Of a stretch of DNA of 64,000 nucleotides, positions 1-7,930 are shown piece after piece. This DNA is from DATBHW01 sp035307385 (GTDB taxonomy: Bacteria > Chloroflexota > Ktedonobacteria > Ktedonobacterales > DATBGS01), in the NCBI GenBank assembly GCA_035307385.1, contig DATGID010000136.1, positions 186,001-250,000 on the forward strand, written 5' to 3'. A program made the translations under genes and the position numbers. The notes beneath the pieces were generated by a model. It was not told the DNA's origin. It worked only from the letters and a program-made list of their open reading frames with translations, and did no database searches. Each line of letters opens with the position of its first letter. Within the stretch, counting starts at the first letter, position 1.

Positions 1-73
1 TTCAGGAAAAGAGGCGATATGAGCAGCCAGCGTTGGCATAAAATATGCTGAAAAGCACGATAGCTCTCCCTCC

Positions 74-120
74 CAGAGCGGAGCAGGTAGAGGATAGCCG
101 CTCCGCTCTGCCCCCCTTTT
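74..120 (+). terminator. Rho-independent terminator of an upstream gene
   Basis: A perfect 10-bp inverted repeat (CAGAGCGGAG at 74-83, CTCCGCTCTG at 101-110) encloses a 17-nt loop and is followed by a C/T run ending in TTTT. No gene to the left is visible, so it probably ends transcription of a gene lying off the window. Confidence 0.6.
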
Positions 121-233
121 CGCGCTTCCTCCTCACGCGGCGCGCCACTCGTCTTCCATGCTGCTCCTCACGCTGGCGCAATCCTTGCTTACATCTTCTC
201 TAGAAAGAGCGATTGAAAGAAAGCGAGAGACGC

Positions 234-458
234 ATGCAAGAGGGCAAGCAATACAATATCTCCCTACGCTGGGATGAAAAGGAACATACCTATATCGCTT
301 CGGCGGACGACCTCCCTGGTGTGACCGGCAAAGGCAACACCCGCGAACACGCGCTGGCCGCCGTACAGGATGCCATTCGCTGGTGGCTGGAATCGGGCAG
401 CGAAGGCACCCGGCGCACTGAATCGCCTGCCGAGCCAGAAAACCAGCCACCGCGCTAG
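234..458 (+). CDS. HicB-like antitoxin-family protein (orphan)
   Basis: A 74-residue protein with the HicB-like fold pattern: an N-terminal strand pair (YNISLRWDEKEHTYIA), a conserved LPGVTGKGNT segment around residues 28-37, and an AL-AVQDAIRWWLE helix. The ATG at 234 follows a purine-rich GAAAGCGAGAGA stretch; a TTG at 213 would add seven residues. HicB proteins normally neutralise the HicA RNase, but no HicA-sized gene lies on either side, and there is no C-terminal DNA-binding domain. It may be a solitary HicB-fold protein rather than half of a toxin-antitoxin pair. Confidence 0.7.
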   Translation: MQEGKQYNISLRWDEKEHTYIASADDLPGVTGKGNTREHALAAVQDAIRWWLESGSEGTRRTESPAEPENQPPR

Positions 459-567
459 CGCCGACCTCACGGCTGGCGACCAGGCGCACCAACTCGAAAA
501 GGTGCTACCCCCCACCCGACAAGCGTGCTATACTCTGAAGCAAGATTGTCGCGGAGAGGACTGTATT

Positions 568-1389
568 ATGTCACAGATCAGCATCAATGACGTTACCTTC
601 ACCTATCAACTAGAAAATCAAACGTCGGCCCAGACGCCGCTGGTGTTTCTGCACGGCGCAACCCTGACCCATGAAGCCTGGGCCACGCAAATAGCCCACT
701 TCGCGTCGCGTCATCCGGTCATGGCCTACGATTGCCGCAATCATGGCACGTCTTCGCTGACACCAGGCGAACATGACCTGGAAACGCAGGCCGAAGACCT
801 GCTGGCCCTATTGGAAGTTGTAGGGTTTGAAAGGAGTCGCAGGCCGGTGCTGATCGGGCTGAGCATGGGCGGGATGATCGCCATGCGCGCGGCCCTGCGC
901 AGCGCTGATGCAGCACGGGCGCTGGTGCTGGTCAACACCACCAGCCAGGAATGGTATCCGCCCGAAGAGCGCGCGGAGGTGCGTGCCTCACTGGAGCAGT
1001 TGACACCGGAGGGTCTGAGCCACTGGGCAGGCGTCTGGGAGCAGGCGTTTTTCACCGCCGCGTTTCGCGGCACGCATCAAGACTATATGAATCGTTGGCG
1101 GCAGCGCTACATCGCCCAATCCGTCGAACAATACCGCGAGGCCATGCTGGGCCTGCTGGAGCGCCGCGACATCACCGAGCATCTTGGCATCATCGACTGC
1201 CCCACGCTGGTGCTGGGGGCCGCGCAGGATGTCACCATTCCCCCGGCGCTGGCTGAAAAGCTGGCAAAAGCCATCCCTGGCGCGCAGCTCTCCATCCTCC
1301 CCGATTGCGCGCACCTCAGCAACGAAGAGCAGCCCGCTGCATTCAACACTGCCGTGGAAAGCTTCCTTCTGAAGCAATTGACCCCTTGA
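568..1389 (+). CDS. alpha/beta hydrolase
   Basis: A 273-residue alpha/beta-fold hydrolase. The HGATLTHEAW segment (residues about 24-33) is the oxyanion-hole HG motif and GLSMGG (about 93-98) is the nucleophile elbow with Ser as the likely nucleophile; an acid near LGAAQDVTIP and a His in DCAHLSNEEQP complete the triad. The start at 568 has GGAGAGGA upstream; in-frame sequence further upstream overlaps the HicB-like gene and looks non-coding. The substrate cannot be told from sequence: esterases, lactonases and 3-oxoadipate enol-lactonase-like enzymes all share this pattern. A TATACT at 528-533 could be its -10 element. Confidence 0.85.
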   Translation: MSQISINDVTFTYQLENQTSAQTPLVFLHGATLTHEAWATQIAHFASRHPVMAYDCRNHGTSSLTPGEHDLETQAEDLLALLEVVGFERSRRPVLIGLSMGGMIAMRAALRSADAARALVLVNTTSQEWYPPEERAEVRASLEQLTPEGLSHWAGVWEQAFFTAAFRGTHQDYMNRWRQRYIAQSVEQYREAMLGLLERRDITEHLGIIDCPTLVLGAAQDVTIPPALAEKLAKAIPGAQLSILPDCAHLSNEEQPAAFNTAVESFLLKQLTP

Positions 1390-1953
1390 CAAGTCTCAAT
1401 CCCCATTTTCCAAGATTATTACCAATTTCCCGGTACGCTCAAAAAGTTCCGGGAAAAACTCTTGACAAGGACCAGCTTCCTGATTATAGTATCAACATAG
1501 CATTGTAAAGAAACTTACCTTACATACCGGCTTACGACCGGCGACTCATATTCCTAACCATGTGATGCCAGTTACGCCTCGCCTCTAAACCCACCGGCCT
1601 CTATACACCTAACTGGTTATCTGGCCTCTACGACAGCCTATGTCCCTTATCTGCTCGTATACGGGCCAGTCCTGCTTTTCTCGATTGCTACAGCACAAAC
1701 CCTGCTGCCATCTCCCCTGGTTGGGGTGGTATCGGACGCGGGGAATGTTTGTAGGTATGCCATCATCGGGGATTGTTGTCTTTTCCCCGACCAGCTTTTG
1801 AAGAAAGGAAGGAGCGAACCGCCAGACGAGAACGGTCCACATGGGGCAGGCCAGGAAAGCGTTCTGCTATGCCTGCCAACACGCTTTGCGGGCGTGTAAC
1901 GGGCTTCGCCAAAGCCCTCCATTCGCTGAAGAATGAAAAAGGAAGGGAACAGT
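1390..1953 (+). promoter_or_regulatory. promoter, candidate operator and structured leader of the xyl-type operon
   Basis: A 564-bp gene-free stretch. TTGACA (1462-1467) and TATAGT (1485-1490) are spaced by 17 bp, a near-consensus sigma-70 promoter. Just upstream lies a perfect 8-bp inverted repeat, TTTCCCGG (1426-1433) and CCGGGAAA (1449-1456), a candidate operator for the ROK repressor encoded in the operon. If this promoter serves the operon the leader is about 460 nt. Its end holds two consecutive hairpins, ACACGC/GCGTGT (1879-1884 with 1892-1897) and GGGCTT/AAGCCC (1901-1906 with 1912-1917), just before the ribosome binding site GGAAGGG (1941-1947). The remainder of the leader shows no gene. 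Confidence 0.6.
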
Positions 1954-3108
1954 ATGCATTCGGCACCTTTTGTTCGTCCCAAACACATGCCTTTCTTCGT
2001 CGCCCTTCTGGCAGCGGCCAGCCTTCTCATCATCCTCACCGGCTGCGGCAACAACGGCAATAACACCACGAACACTTCCGCACCCGTGAATGGGAAAGGC
2101 TGCAAAAAGGTTGGTATCCTCCTGCCAGAGACGAACTCTTCGCCACGTTGGGAAACCTACGACGACCCGCTGCTTCAGCAGCAGATCAAGGCGGCTCTGC
2201 CAGGCGTATCCGTTGACTCCTCCAACGCCAACGGCAGCTCTGACACACAGCAGAGCCAGGCACAGGCTGATCTGACCAAGGGCGATTGTATCCTGGTTGT
2301 TGCGGCGCACGATAGCAGCGCGGCGGCCTCGATTGTTGCGCTTGCCAAGCAGAAGCAGGTGCCGGTCATTGCGTATGACCGCCTGATCCAGAGCAACGAC
2401 CTGAACTACTACGTCTCCTTCAACAACGTGACGGTTGGCGAGCTTCAGGGCCAGTACATCGTCGACCACTATCAGACGTACGTCGCCGCTGCTGGGAACA
2501 AGAACATCGCCTTCATCAAGGGCGCTGACACCGACAACAACGCTCACCTGTTCGCGCAAGGCGGGCACGAGAAGCTCGATCCCTTGATCTCTTCCGGCGC
2601 GCTGGTCAACGTCTACGAGCAGTTCACGCCAAACTGGAACCCGCCAGACGGCCAGACTGAAGTCGAAGCAGCGCTGACCAAGACCGGCAACAAACTCGCG
2701 GTTATCTACACTGCCAACGACGACCTTGGTGGCGCGGCTGTCACGGCCATCACGCCACACGGTCTGGCTGGTAAAGTCCTCATCACCGGTCAGGACGCCA
2801 CCGTGGCTGGCCTTCAGCGCATTCTGGAGGGCACGCAGGCTATGACGGTTTACAAGCCGATTGTCAAAGAGGCTCAGGCAACCGCGCAGCTCGTTGCCGC
2901 GATCAGCAATGGCACGGATACCTCTTCTCTGACCAATGGCGCGACCACCGCGACCCAGGGTGGCGCGAACATCCCATCAGTGCTGGAGACCCCAACCTCC
3001 GTTGACAAGACCAACATCGCGTCGACGGTCATCGCTGATGGCTTCGTCACGAAGAGCCAAATCTGCACCGGCCTGCCGGCGGGCACAAACTCGGAAGGCA
3101 TCTGCTAG
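1954..3108 (+). CDS. xylF: xylose-type sugar ABC transporter substrate-binding lipoprotein
   Basis: A 384-residue extracytoplasmic sugar-binding lipoprotein. The N-terminus is basic and then hydrophobic, ending in a lipobox LTGC with Cys31 as the lipidated residue. The body matches periplasmic-binding-protein family 1 of the XylF/ChvE type: VPVIAYDRLI, YYVSFNNVTVGELQ, ITGQDA and GTQAMTVYKPI are segments typical of XylF. ATG 1954 is preferred over ATG 1933 because GGAAGGG sits 6 bp upstream of it. It is the first gene of the transport operon and delivers sugar to the permease at 4160. The exact pentose or hexose bound is inferred from similarity and from the downstream xylulokinase. Confidence 0.88.
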   Translation: MHSAPFVRPKHMPFFVALLAAASLLIILTGCGNNGNNTTNTSAPVNGKGCKKVGILLPETNSSPRWETYDDPLLQQQIKAALPGVSVDSSNANGSSDTQQSQAQADLTKGDCILVVAAHDSSAAASIVALAKQKQVPVIAYDRLIQSNDLNYYVSFNNVTVGELQGQYIVDHYQTYVAAAGNKNIAFIKGADTDNNAHLFAQGGHEKLDPLISSGALVNVYEQFTPNWNPPDGQTEVEAALTKTGNKLAVIYTANDDLGGAAVTAITPHGLAGKVLITGQDATVAGLQRILEGTQAMTVYKPIVKEAQATAQLVAAISNGTDTSSLTNGATTATQGGANIPSVLETPTSVDKTNIASTVIADGFVTKSQICTGLPAGTNSEGIC

Positions 3109-3117
3109 TAATCTTCC

Positions 3118-3147
3118 CAGGGGAGGGGCCGCCTGGCTCCTCTCCTG
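3118..3147 (+). other. intercistronic stem-loop after the binding-protein gene
   Basis: CAGGGGAGGGGCC (3118-3130) pairs fully with GGCTCCTCTCCTG (3135-3147) across a GCCT tetraloop: 13 bp with two G-U pairs. No T-tract follows, so it looks like an mRNA-stabilising or partially attenuating element that keeps binding-protein transcript above transporter transcript, rather than a full terminator. Confidence 0.55.
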
Positions 3148-3314
3148 CGCCTTGCAGATGAGGGGGAGTATGGGAGCCGTTGGTGCTGCGCCGTACTCCC
3201 TTCTTTTCTACAAAACCGTCACACAGAAAAAGAAGCAGGCGATGTGGGCTGCCCAGAAGGCTTCTGGCAATGAAGCAAGCTCCTCCAGCGCCGTGCTCAG
3301 CGTGGAGAGTTCGT

Positions 3315-4163
3315 ATGGCCGAATATACTCCTACTGCCTCTGACTGGGCAGCGGCGCCTACAATACCTACCTTACAACTACAAGGTATCTCGAAAGCGTT
3401 TGGAGCGGTGCAAGCGCTTCAGGATGTCGATTTCGAGGTGAACGCTGGTGAGGTGGTCGGTCTGGTTGGTGATAATGGCGCTGGGAAATCAACCCTCATC
3501 AAAATCATCTCGGGCGTGTATATCGCGGATAAAGGCGAAATCTTTGTTGAAGGCAACAAAGTCAGCATCAACAACCCCAAAGATGCCACTCATGTCGGTA
3601 TAGAAACCGTCTATCAAGACCTGGCGCTTTGCGATAACCTCGATGTTGTTGCCAACCTCTTTCTTGGCCGTGAAGACCGCTCAACCGTCATCCCATTTCT
3701 GGTGAGGCCACTCAATGAACTGGAAATGGAGAACCGCACCCGCGAAGTGCTCAAGCAACTGGATGTGAAGCTGCCATCGCTGCGCGTTCCTGTTGCCGCG
3801 CTTTCGGGAGGGCAACGCCAATCGATCGCCGTCGCCAAGACCATCCTGCGCAACGCCAAGGTAGTGTTGCTCGACGAGCCAACCGCTGCCCTGGGCGTCG
3901 CCCAGACCCGCCAGGTGCTTGAACTGATTCGCCGTCTGCGCGCGCAAGGTCTGGCTGTCGTAGTCATTTCCCACAACCTGGCAGATGTCTTTGAGGTCGT
4001 AGACCGCGTCATCGTCCTGCGCTTGGGACGACGCGCCGCCACCTTTGACATCCACTCCACCACACAAGAGCAGGTGGTGGCTGCCATTACCGGCGCGCAA
4101 TTCGGCACACTGCTCGAACAGAACGGCACAAGCAATGACTCGGCGCTGGAGGTGCAATCATGA
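3315..4163 (+). CDS. xylG: sugar ABC transporter ATP-binding protein, single cassette
   Basis: A 282-residue ABC ATPase that would power the XylH-like permease from the cytoplasmic side. Walker A GDNGAGKST is at 52-60, signature LSGGQ at 163-167, Walker B VVLLDEP at 183-189 and the switch His at 220 (VISHN). E. coli XylG and RbsA carry two fused cassettes of about 500 residues; this one has a single cassette, as in FrcA-type systems, so it presumably works as a homodimer. ATG 3315 is chosen because GTGGAGAG lies 6 bp upstream; upstream in-frame sequence is arginine-rich and not ABC-like. It overlaps the next gene by 4 bp. Confidence 0.9.
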   Translation: MAEYTPTASDWAAAPTIPTLQLQGISKAFGAVQALQDVDFEVNAGEVVGLVGDNGAGKSTLIKIISGVYIADKGEIFVEGNKVSINNPKDATHVGIETVYQDLALCDNLDVVANLFLGREDRSTVIPFLVRPLNELEMENRTREVLKQLDVKLPSLRVPVAALSGGQRQSIAVAKTILRNAKVVLLDEPTAALGVAQTRQVLELIRRLRAQGLAVVVISHNLADVFEVVDRVIVLRLGRRAATFDIHSTTQEQVVAAITGAQFGTLLEQNGTSNDSALEVQS

Positions 4164-5386
4164 GTAGGGAGACGCTCGAACAAAAGACAGCCACTTCAGC
4201 CCAGCCGCCAAGCGCCTCTCCCTTTAGCTGGTCCAGGATTTCAAGGCTGCTGCGCACCACCGACTTTGGACAATTCCCCGTCGTTGTAGCGCTTATCTTC
4301 ATCGCACTGTTCTTTGAGATAAGAAGCAATGGTCTATTCCTGAATTCGGAAAACCTGACCAACCTGGTGCTTCAGATTGGCTATATTGGCACAGTTGGTC
4401 TGGGTGCGGTGTTAGTCTTGTTGATCGGCGAGATCGATCTGTCACTGGGGGTCGTTGCCTACACCTGCGCCGCCGTTACTGGCGTCCTTTCCGTCGAGCA
4501 TGGGTGGAACGCTATTCCAGCGCTGCTGGCGGGCCTGGTAGCAGGCGCGCTGATCGGCCTGGTCAATGGCATCTTTGTAGCTATCTTACGTGTTCCATCA
4601 TTCGTTGTCACGTTGGCAGGCTTGCTGGCGTATCAAGGCGTAGTGCTCGCTTTACTTTATCCACAAACCAGCCTCATTCTGGTTGACCCGTATGTTGCCT
4701 ATATCGCCACAACCTATCTTCCAGATGTCCTGGGTATCGGATTGCCGATAGCCGCTGTAGTCATTTACGCGGCAGCGTTACTTTTCTCGCGCATCCGGCG
4801 CCAGCGCAAGAAATTAGTGGTAGCGCCGCTCTGGACACTCCTGGCGCGCGTGGCCCTGGCAGCCGTGATAGTAGGCGGGACGGTGTTTGTTTTTGAAGGG
4901 GAGTTTGGTGTCCCGCAGGTGGCCGTTATTCTCATCGGCCTGGTGATCTTGTTCTGGCTGATTCTGCGCTTCAGCGCCTATGGTCGCCATGTCTACGCCG
5001 TTGGTGGCAATGCCGAGGCAGCCCGCCGCGCGGGCATCAATGTGACTGGCATTCGTATCTCTATCTTCATCCTGGCCTCGGTTCTGGCAGCCATTGGCGG
5101 CATTCTGCTGGCCTCCCGCCAGGATATTGCCAGCGCTGAAGTCGATCAGACCCTCTTGCTGAATGCCATCGCAACGGCGGTCATCGGCGGCGTCAGCCTG
5201 TTCGGAGGACGCGGCTCGGTCTGGGCAGTGGTACTTGGCTCGCTGGTCATCGGTGGCCTGGCAAACGGCCTGGATTTGCTCAACGTAGGCGATGCTGTAA
5301 AGTTTATCCTTCAGGGCATTGTACTGCTGCTCGCCGTCACGATTGACGCCCTGGTGCGTCGGCGCAGCGCGGCTGCTGGAAGGTAA
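4160..5386 (+). CDS. xylH: xylose-type sugar ABC transporter permease
   Basis: A 408-residue integral membrane permease of the BPD_transp_2 family (RbsC/XylH). About ten hydrophobic segments are visible. The cytoplasmic coupling region reads VYAVGGNAEAARRAGI (near residues 277-292), the conserved sugar-permease EAA-like loop, and a long central cytoplasmic insertion (SRIRRQRKK near 210) is typical of XylH rather than RbsC. The start ATG overlaps the ATPase stop in an ATGA-type junction, indicating translational coupling and one operon. Confidence 0.88.
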   Translation: MSRETLEQKTATSAQPPSASPFSWSRISRLLRTTDFGQFPVVVALIFIALFFEIRSNGLFLNSENLTNLVLQIGYIGTVGLGAVLVLLIGEIDLSLGVVAYTCAAVTGVLSVEHGWNAIPALLAGLVAGALIGLVNGIFVAILRVPSFVVTLAGLLAYQGVVLALLYPQTSLILVDPYVAYIATTYLPDVLGIGLPIAAVVIYAAALLFSRIRRQRKKLVVAPLWTLLARVALAAVIVGGTVFVFEGEFGVPQVAVILIGLVILFWLILRFSAYGRHVYAVGGNAEAARRAGINVTGIRISIFILASVLAAIGGILLASRQDIASAEVDQTLLLNAIATAVIGGVSLFGGRGSVWAVVLGSLVIGGLANGLDLLNVGDAVKFILQGIVLLLAVTIDALVRRRSAAAGR

Positions 5387-5419
5387 CGTTTATTCTCTCT
5401 ATCGCAAAGGAGCGGGGGC

Positions 5420-6496
5420 ATGACAGGGACTTCGCCTCTGCGGGTGGGCATCATCGGCTACGGACTGGCCGGAATGGTCTTTCACGCGCCGCTGGTGGCC
5501 GCCACGCCGGGCATGATCGTGGCGGCCATCGTCACCGGCAATCCAGAACGCCAGGCAAAGGCCAGGCGCGACTTTCCGGAAGCGACGGTTCACGCCACCG
5601 CCGAAGAATTGTTTGCGCAGCCAACACAGCTTGATCTGGTGGTGGTTGCCACGCCCAACCGCGTGCATGTGCCCCTGGGCATTGCCGCCTTAGAGGCAGG
5701 CATACCAGTAGTCATTGATAAGCCCCTCGCTCCTTCCGTCAGCGAAGCCGAACGGCTCATCGCCACGGCTGAGCGCACGAAAAAGCTGCTGAGCGTTTTT
5801 CAAAATCGACGCTGGGATAATGACTTTTTAACCGTTCGCCAACTCATTGCCGCTGATCTCCTTGGCCCTGTCGCCCGCCTGGAAAGCCGCTTTGATCGCT
5901 TTCGTCCCGCGCCAAAAGCGGGCGCGTGGCGCGAGCGCCCGGAGCCAGAGGAAGCGGGAGGGCTGCTGTTTGATCTCGGCGCTCACCTGATCGACCAGGC
6001 AATCGTGCTCTTTGGCACACCCGTTTCTGTCTATGCCGAGGTTGATAGCCGACGCCCGGGAGCCGTCGTCGATGACGACACGTTTGTTGCGTTACGTTTC
6101 GCGGGCGGCCAGGTCGCTCACCTCTGGGCCAGCGTGGTGCCAAGAAAGCCTGGACCACGACTGCGTGTCATCGGGCTGCGAGGAGTCTATGAGAAGCAGT
6201 GGCTCGACCCACAAGAAGACGCCTTGCGCAGCGGTTCTCGGCCAGGGAACGCGGGCTGGGGCCACGAACCACTCGAACGCTGGGGGCATCTGGCGACGGA
6301 AGTCGGCGGCCTGGCAATAGAAAGTGTCGTTGAAACGCTTCCGGGAAGCTATGAAACATATTATGCGTTACTGCGCGATGCTCTGTTGTCTGGGGGCCAT
6401 CCACCGGTAGACCCCGCAGAGTCTCTGACAGCCCTCCGTGTGATCGAAGCCGCACGGGAGAGCGCGCGCACTGGCACAACTATTCGCTTCCGCTAA
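5420..6496 (+). CDS. Gfo/Idh/MocA family NAD(P)-dependent oxidoreductase
   Basis: A 358-residue dehydrogenase. The N-terminal Rossmann motif is GIIGYGLAGMVFHAP (residues 10-24), followed by the VVVATPN and VVIDKPLA segments (family consensus EKP, with the catalytic-type Lys) and a C-terminal Gfo/Idh fold with GGLLFDLGAHLIDQA. Start ATG 5420 has AAGGAGCG upstream. It sits 33 bp after the permease and in the same operon as a xylulokinase, so a sugar or polyol is the likely substrate. Family members oxidise xylose, glucose, inositol or amino sugars; the sequence does not decide between these. Confidence 0.85.
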   Translation: MTGTSPLRVGIIGYGLAGMVFHAPLVAATPGMIVAAIVTGNPERQAKARRDFPEATVHATAEELFAQPTQLDLVVVATPNRVHVPLGIAALEAGIPVVIDKPLAPSVSEAERLIATAERTKKLLSVFQNRRWDNDFLTVRQLIAADLLGPVARLESRFDRFRPAPKAGAWRERPEPEEAGGLLFDLGAHLIDQAIVLFGTPVSVYAEVDSRRPGAVVDDDTFVALRFAGGQVAHLWASVVPRKPGPRLRVIGLRGVYEKQWLDPQEDALRSGSRPGNAGWGHEPLERWGHLATEVGGLAIESVVETLPGSYETYYALLRDALLSGGHPPVDPAESLTALRVIEAARESARTGTTIRFR

Positions 6497-6634
6497 CGAG
6501 CCTGGCATTCAGGGCAGGCGAGCAAGGTTACCGCTTTCTCTCGCTCTCTCTTTGTCTCGCTGGCGCTAGTACGAACCAGGGTAGGCTGGTGGTGTCGCTG
6601 TTTCCAGACAGCATAGCATTCTATCGAGGGTAGC

Positions 6635-7906
6635 ATGGCCCGTCTACTAAGCATTCCCGCCGTCCCTGGAAGCCTGCGCCAGATGAATCGCCTCGCTATT
6701 CTGCAATTGCTGCGCGCCGAAGGACCCATCTCGAAAGCCGACCTCGCCAAACGCAGCGCGATTAGTCGGCCAACCGTCTCCAAAGTGGTCGATGACCTGC
6801 ACACCGACGGACTTGCCGAAATCGTGGGGACCGCAACCCCATCGGCCATGGGCGGGAAACCCGCCAAACTCTACCGTTTCCACAGCGGCGCCGTGCGAGT
6901 AGGCGCCGTTTTACTGAGCGTCGATGGCGTTTCCCTTGCCATTTGCGATGGCGATGCCCACATCCTCAGCAAAGTCTATCAGCGTTTCAGCGCTGATCGT
7001 TCGCCCAGCACCATCACCTCCACGATTATCAGCATGCTTTCCAAGCTGCTGTGCGATTGCTCGCTCTCTTCGGATGATCTGCTGGGCATTGGCGTGGGCG
7101 TGCCCGGACTGACGGACAGCACCAACGGCATGGTTTCGTTCGCGCCCCACCTGCCCGGCTGGAACGATGTCCCCCTGAGCCGCTGGCTGGCAGATGCGTT
7201 TGATGTGCCCATCTGGCTGGACAACGATTGCCATTTGCAAGCCCTCGCCGAGCGCTATCGCGGGCAGGGCGCTGACTGCGACACGTTGATTTGTGTCGAA
7301 ACGGGCGTCGGCCTGGCTGCCGCGTTCCTTTTCAATGGGCAGCTTTATCGCGGCCCAGGCAACACGGCGGGCGAAGTGGGGCATATGACCATTCAGGAAG
7401 ATGGCCCGCTGTGCGAATGCGGCAATCGCGGCTGCTGGGAATCGCTGGCCTCAACCACCTGGCTGGCAAACAAAGCCAGGCAAACCGCGCAAAACGGGCG
7501 ACACAGCATCATCCCTATCGTGGAAGAGGTCGAAGCGCAGGCAGAGGCAGTCTATCAGGCTGCGCGGGCAGGTGACGCGCTGGCGCTGGAGTTGGTGAGC
7601 GCCCAGGGCCATCATTTCGGTGTGGGCATCGCTAACCTGGTCAACGCCTTCAACCCGCAGCGCATCATCCTACACGGCGAATCGCTGGCCGGTGGGCCGC
7701 CATTTCTCCAGGCAGTTGTTGAAGCGGTTCAAGAACGCGCACTGCTGCGCCCGCGCCAGATGGTCGAGATCGTCTTTTCCGACCTGGGGGATGATGTGGG
7801 ACTCATCGGCGCGACCAGCCTGGTGATGGAAACACTGTTCAGCATGCCCGCCATCCTGGAAATCTCGGTAAATACCCGTCTGCCAAGACGCTCGTCAACG
7901 ACATGA
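6635..7906 (+). CDS. ROK family transcriptional repressor (XylR-like)
   Basis: A 423-residue ROK regulator. An N-terminal winged HTH (SKADLAKRSAISRPTVSKVVDDL, split here as SKADLAKRSAIS then RPTVSKVVDDL) spans about residues 30-55. The ROK kinase-like domain follows, with GVGVPGL and ETGVGLAAAF, and the zinc signature CECGNRGC at residues 260-267. Such proteins repress sugar operons and release DNA on binding the sugar. Its place between the transporter and xylB suggests it controls this operon, probably at the inverted repeat at 1426-1456. GAGGG lies 5 bp before the ATG. Confidence 0.88.
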   Translation: MARLLSIPAVPGSLRQMNRLAILQLLRAEGPISKADLAKRSAISRPTVSKVVDDLHTDGLAEIVGTATPSAMGGKPAKLYRFHSGAVRVGAVLLSVDGVSLAICDGDAHILSKVYQRFSADRSPSTITSTIISMLSKLLCDCSLSSDDLLGIGVGVPGLTDSTNGMVSFAPHLPGWNDVPLSRWLADAFDVPIWLDNDCHLQALAERYRGQGADCDTLICVETGVGLAAAFLFNGQLYRGPGNTAGEVGHMTIQEDGPLCECGNRGCWESLASTTWLANKARQTAQNGRHSIIPIVEEVEAQAEAVYQAARAGDALALELVSAQGHHFGVGIANLVNAFNPQRIILHGESLAGGPPFLQAVVEAVQERALLRPRQMVEIVFSDLGDDVGLIGATSLVMETLFSMPAILEISVNTRLPRRSSTT

Positions 7907-7930
7907 TACGCTCGCTAGAGGAGGCATAGC

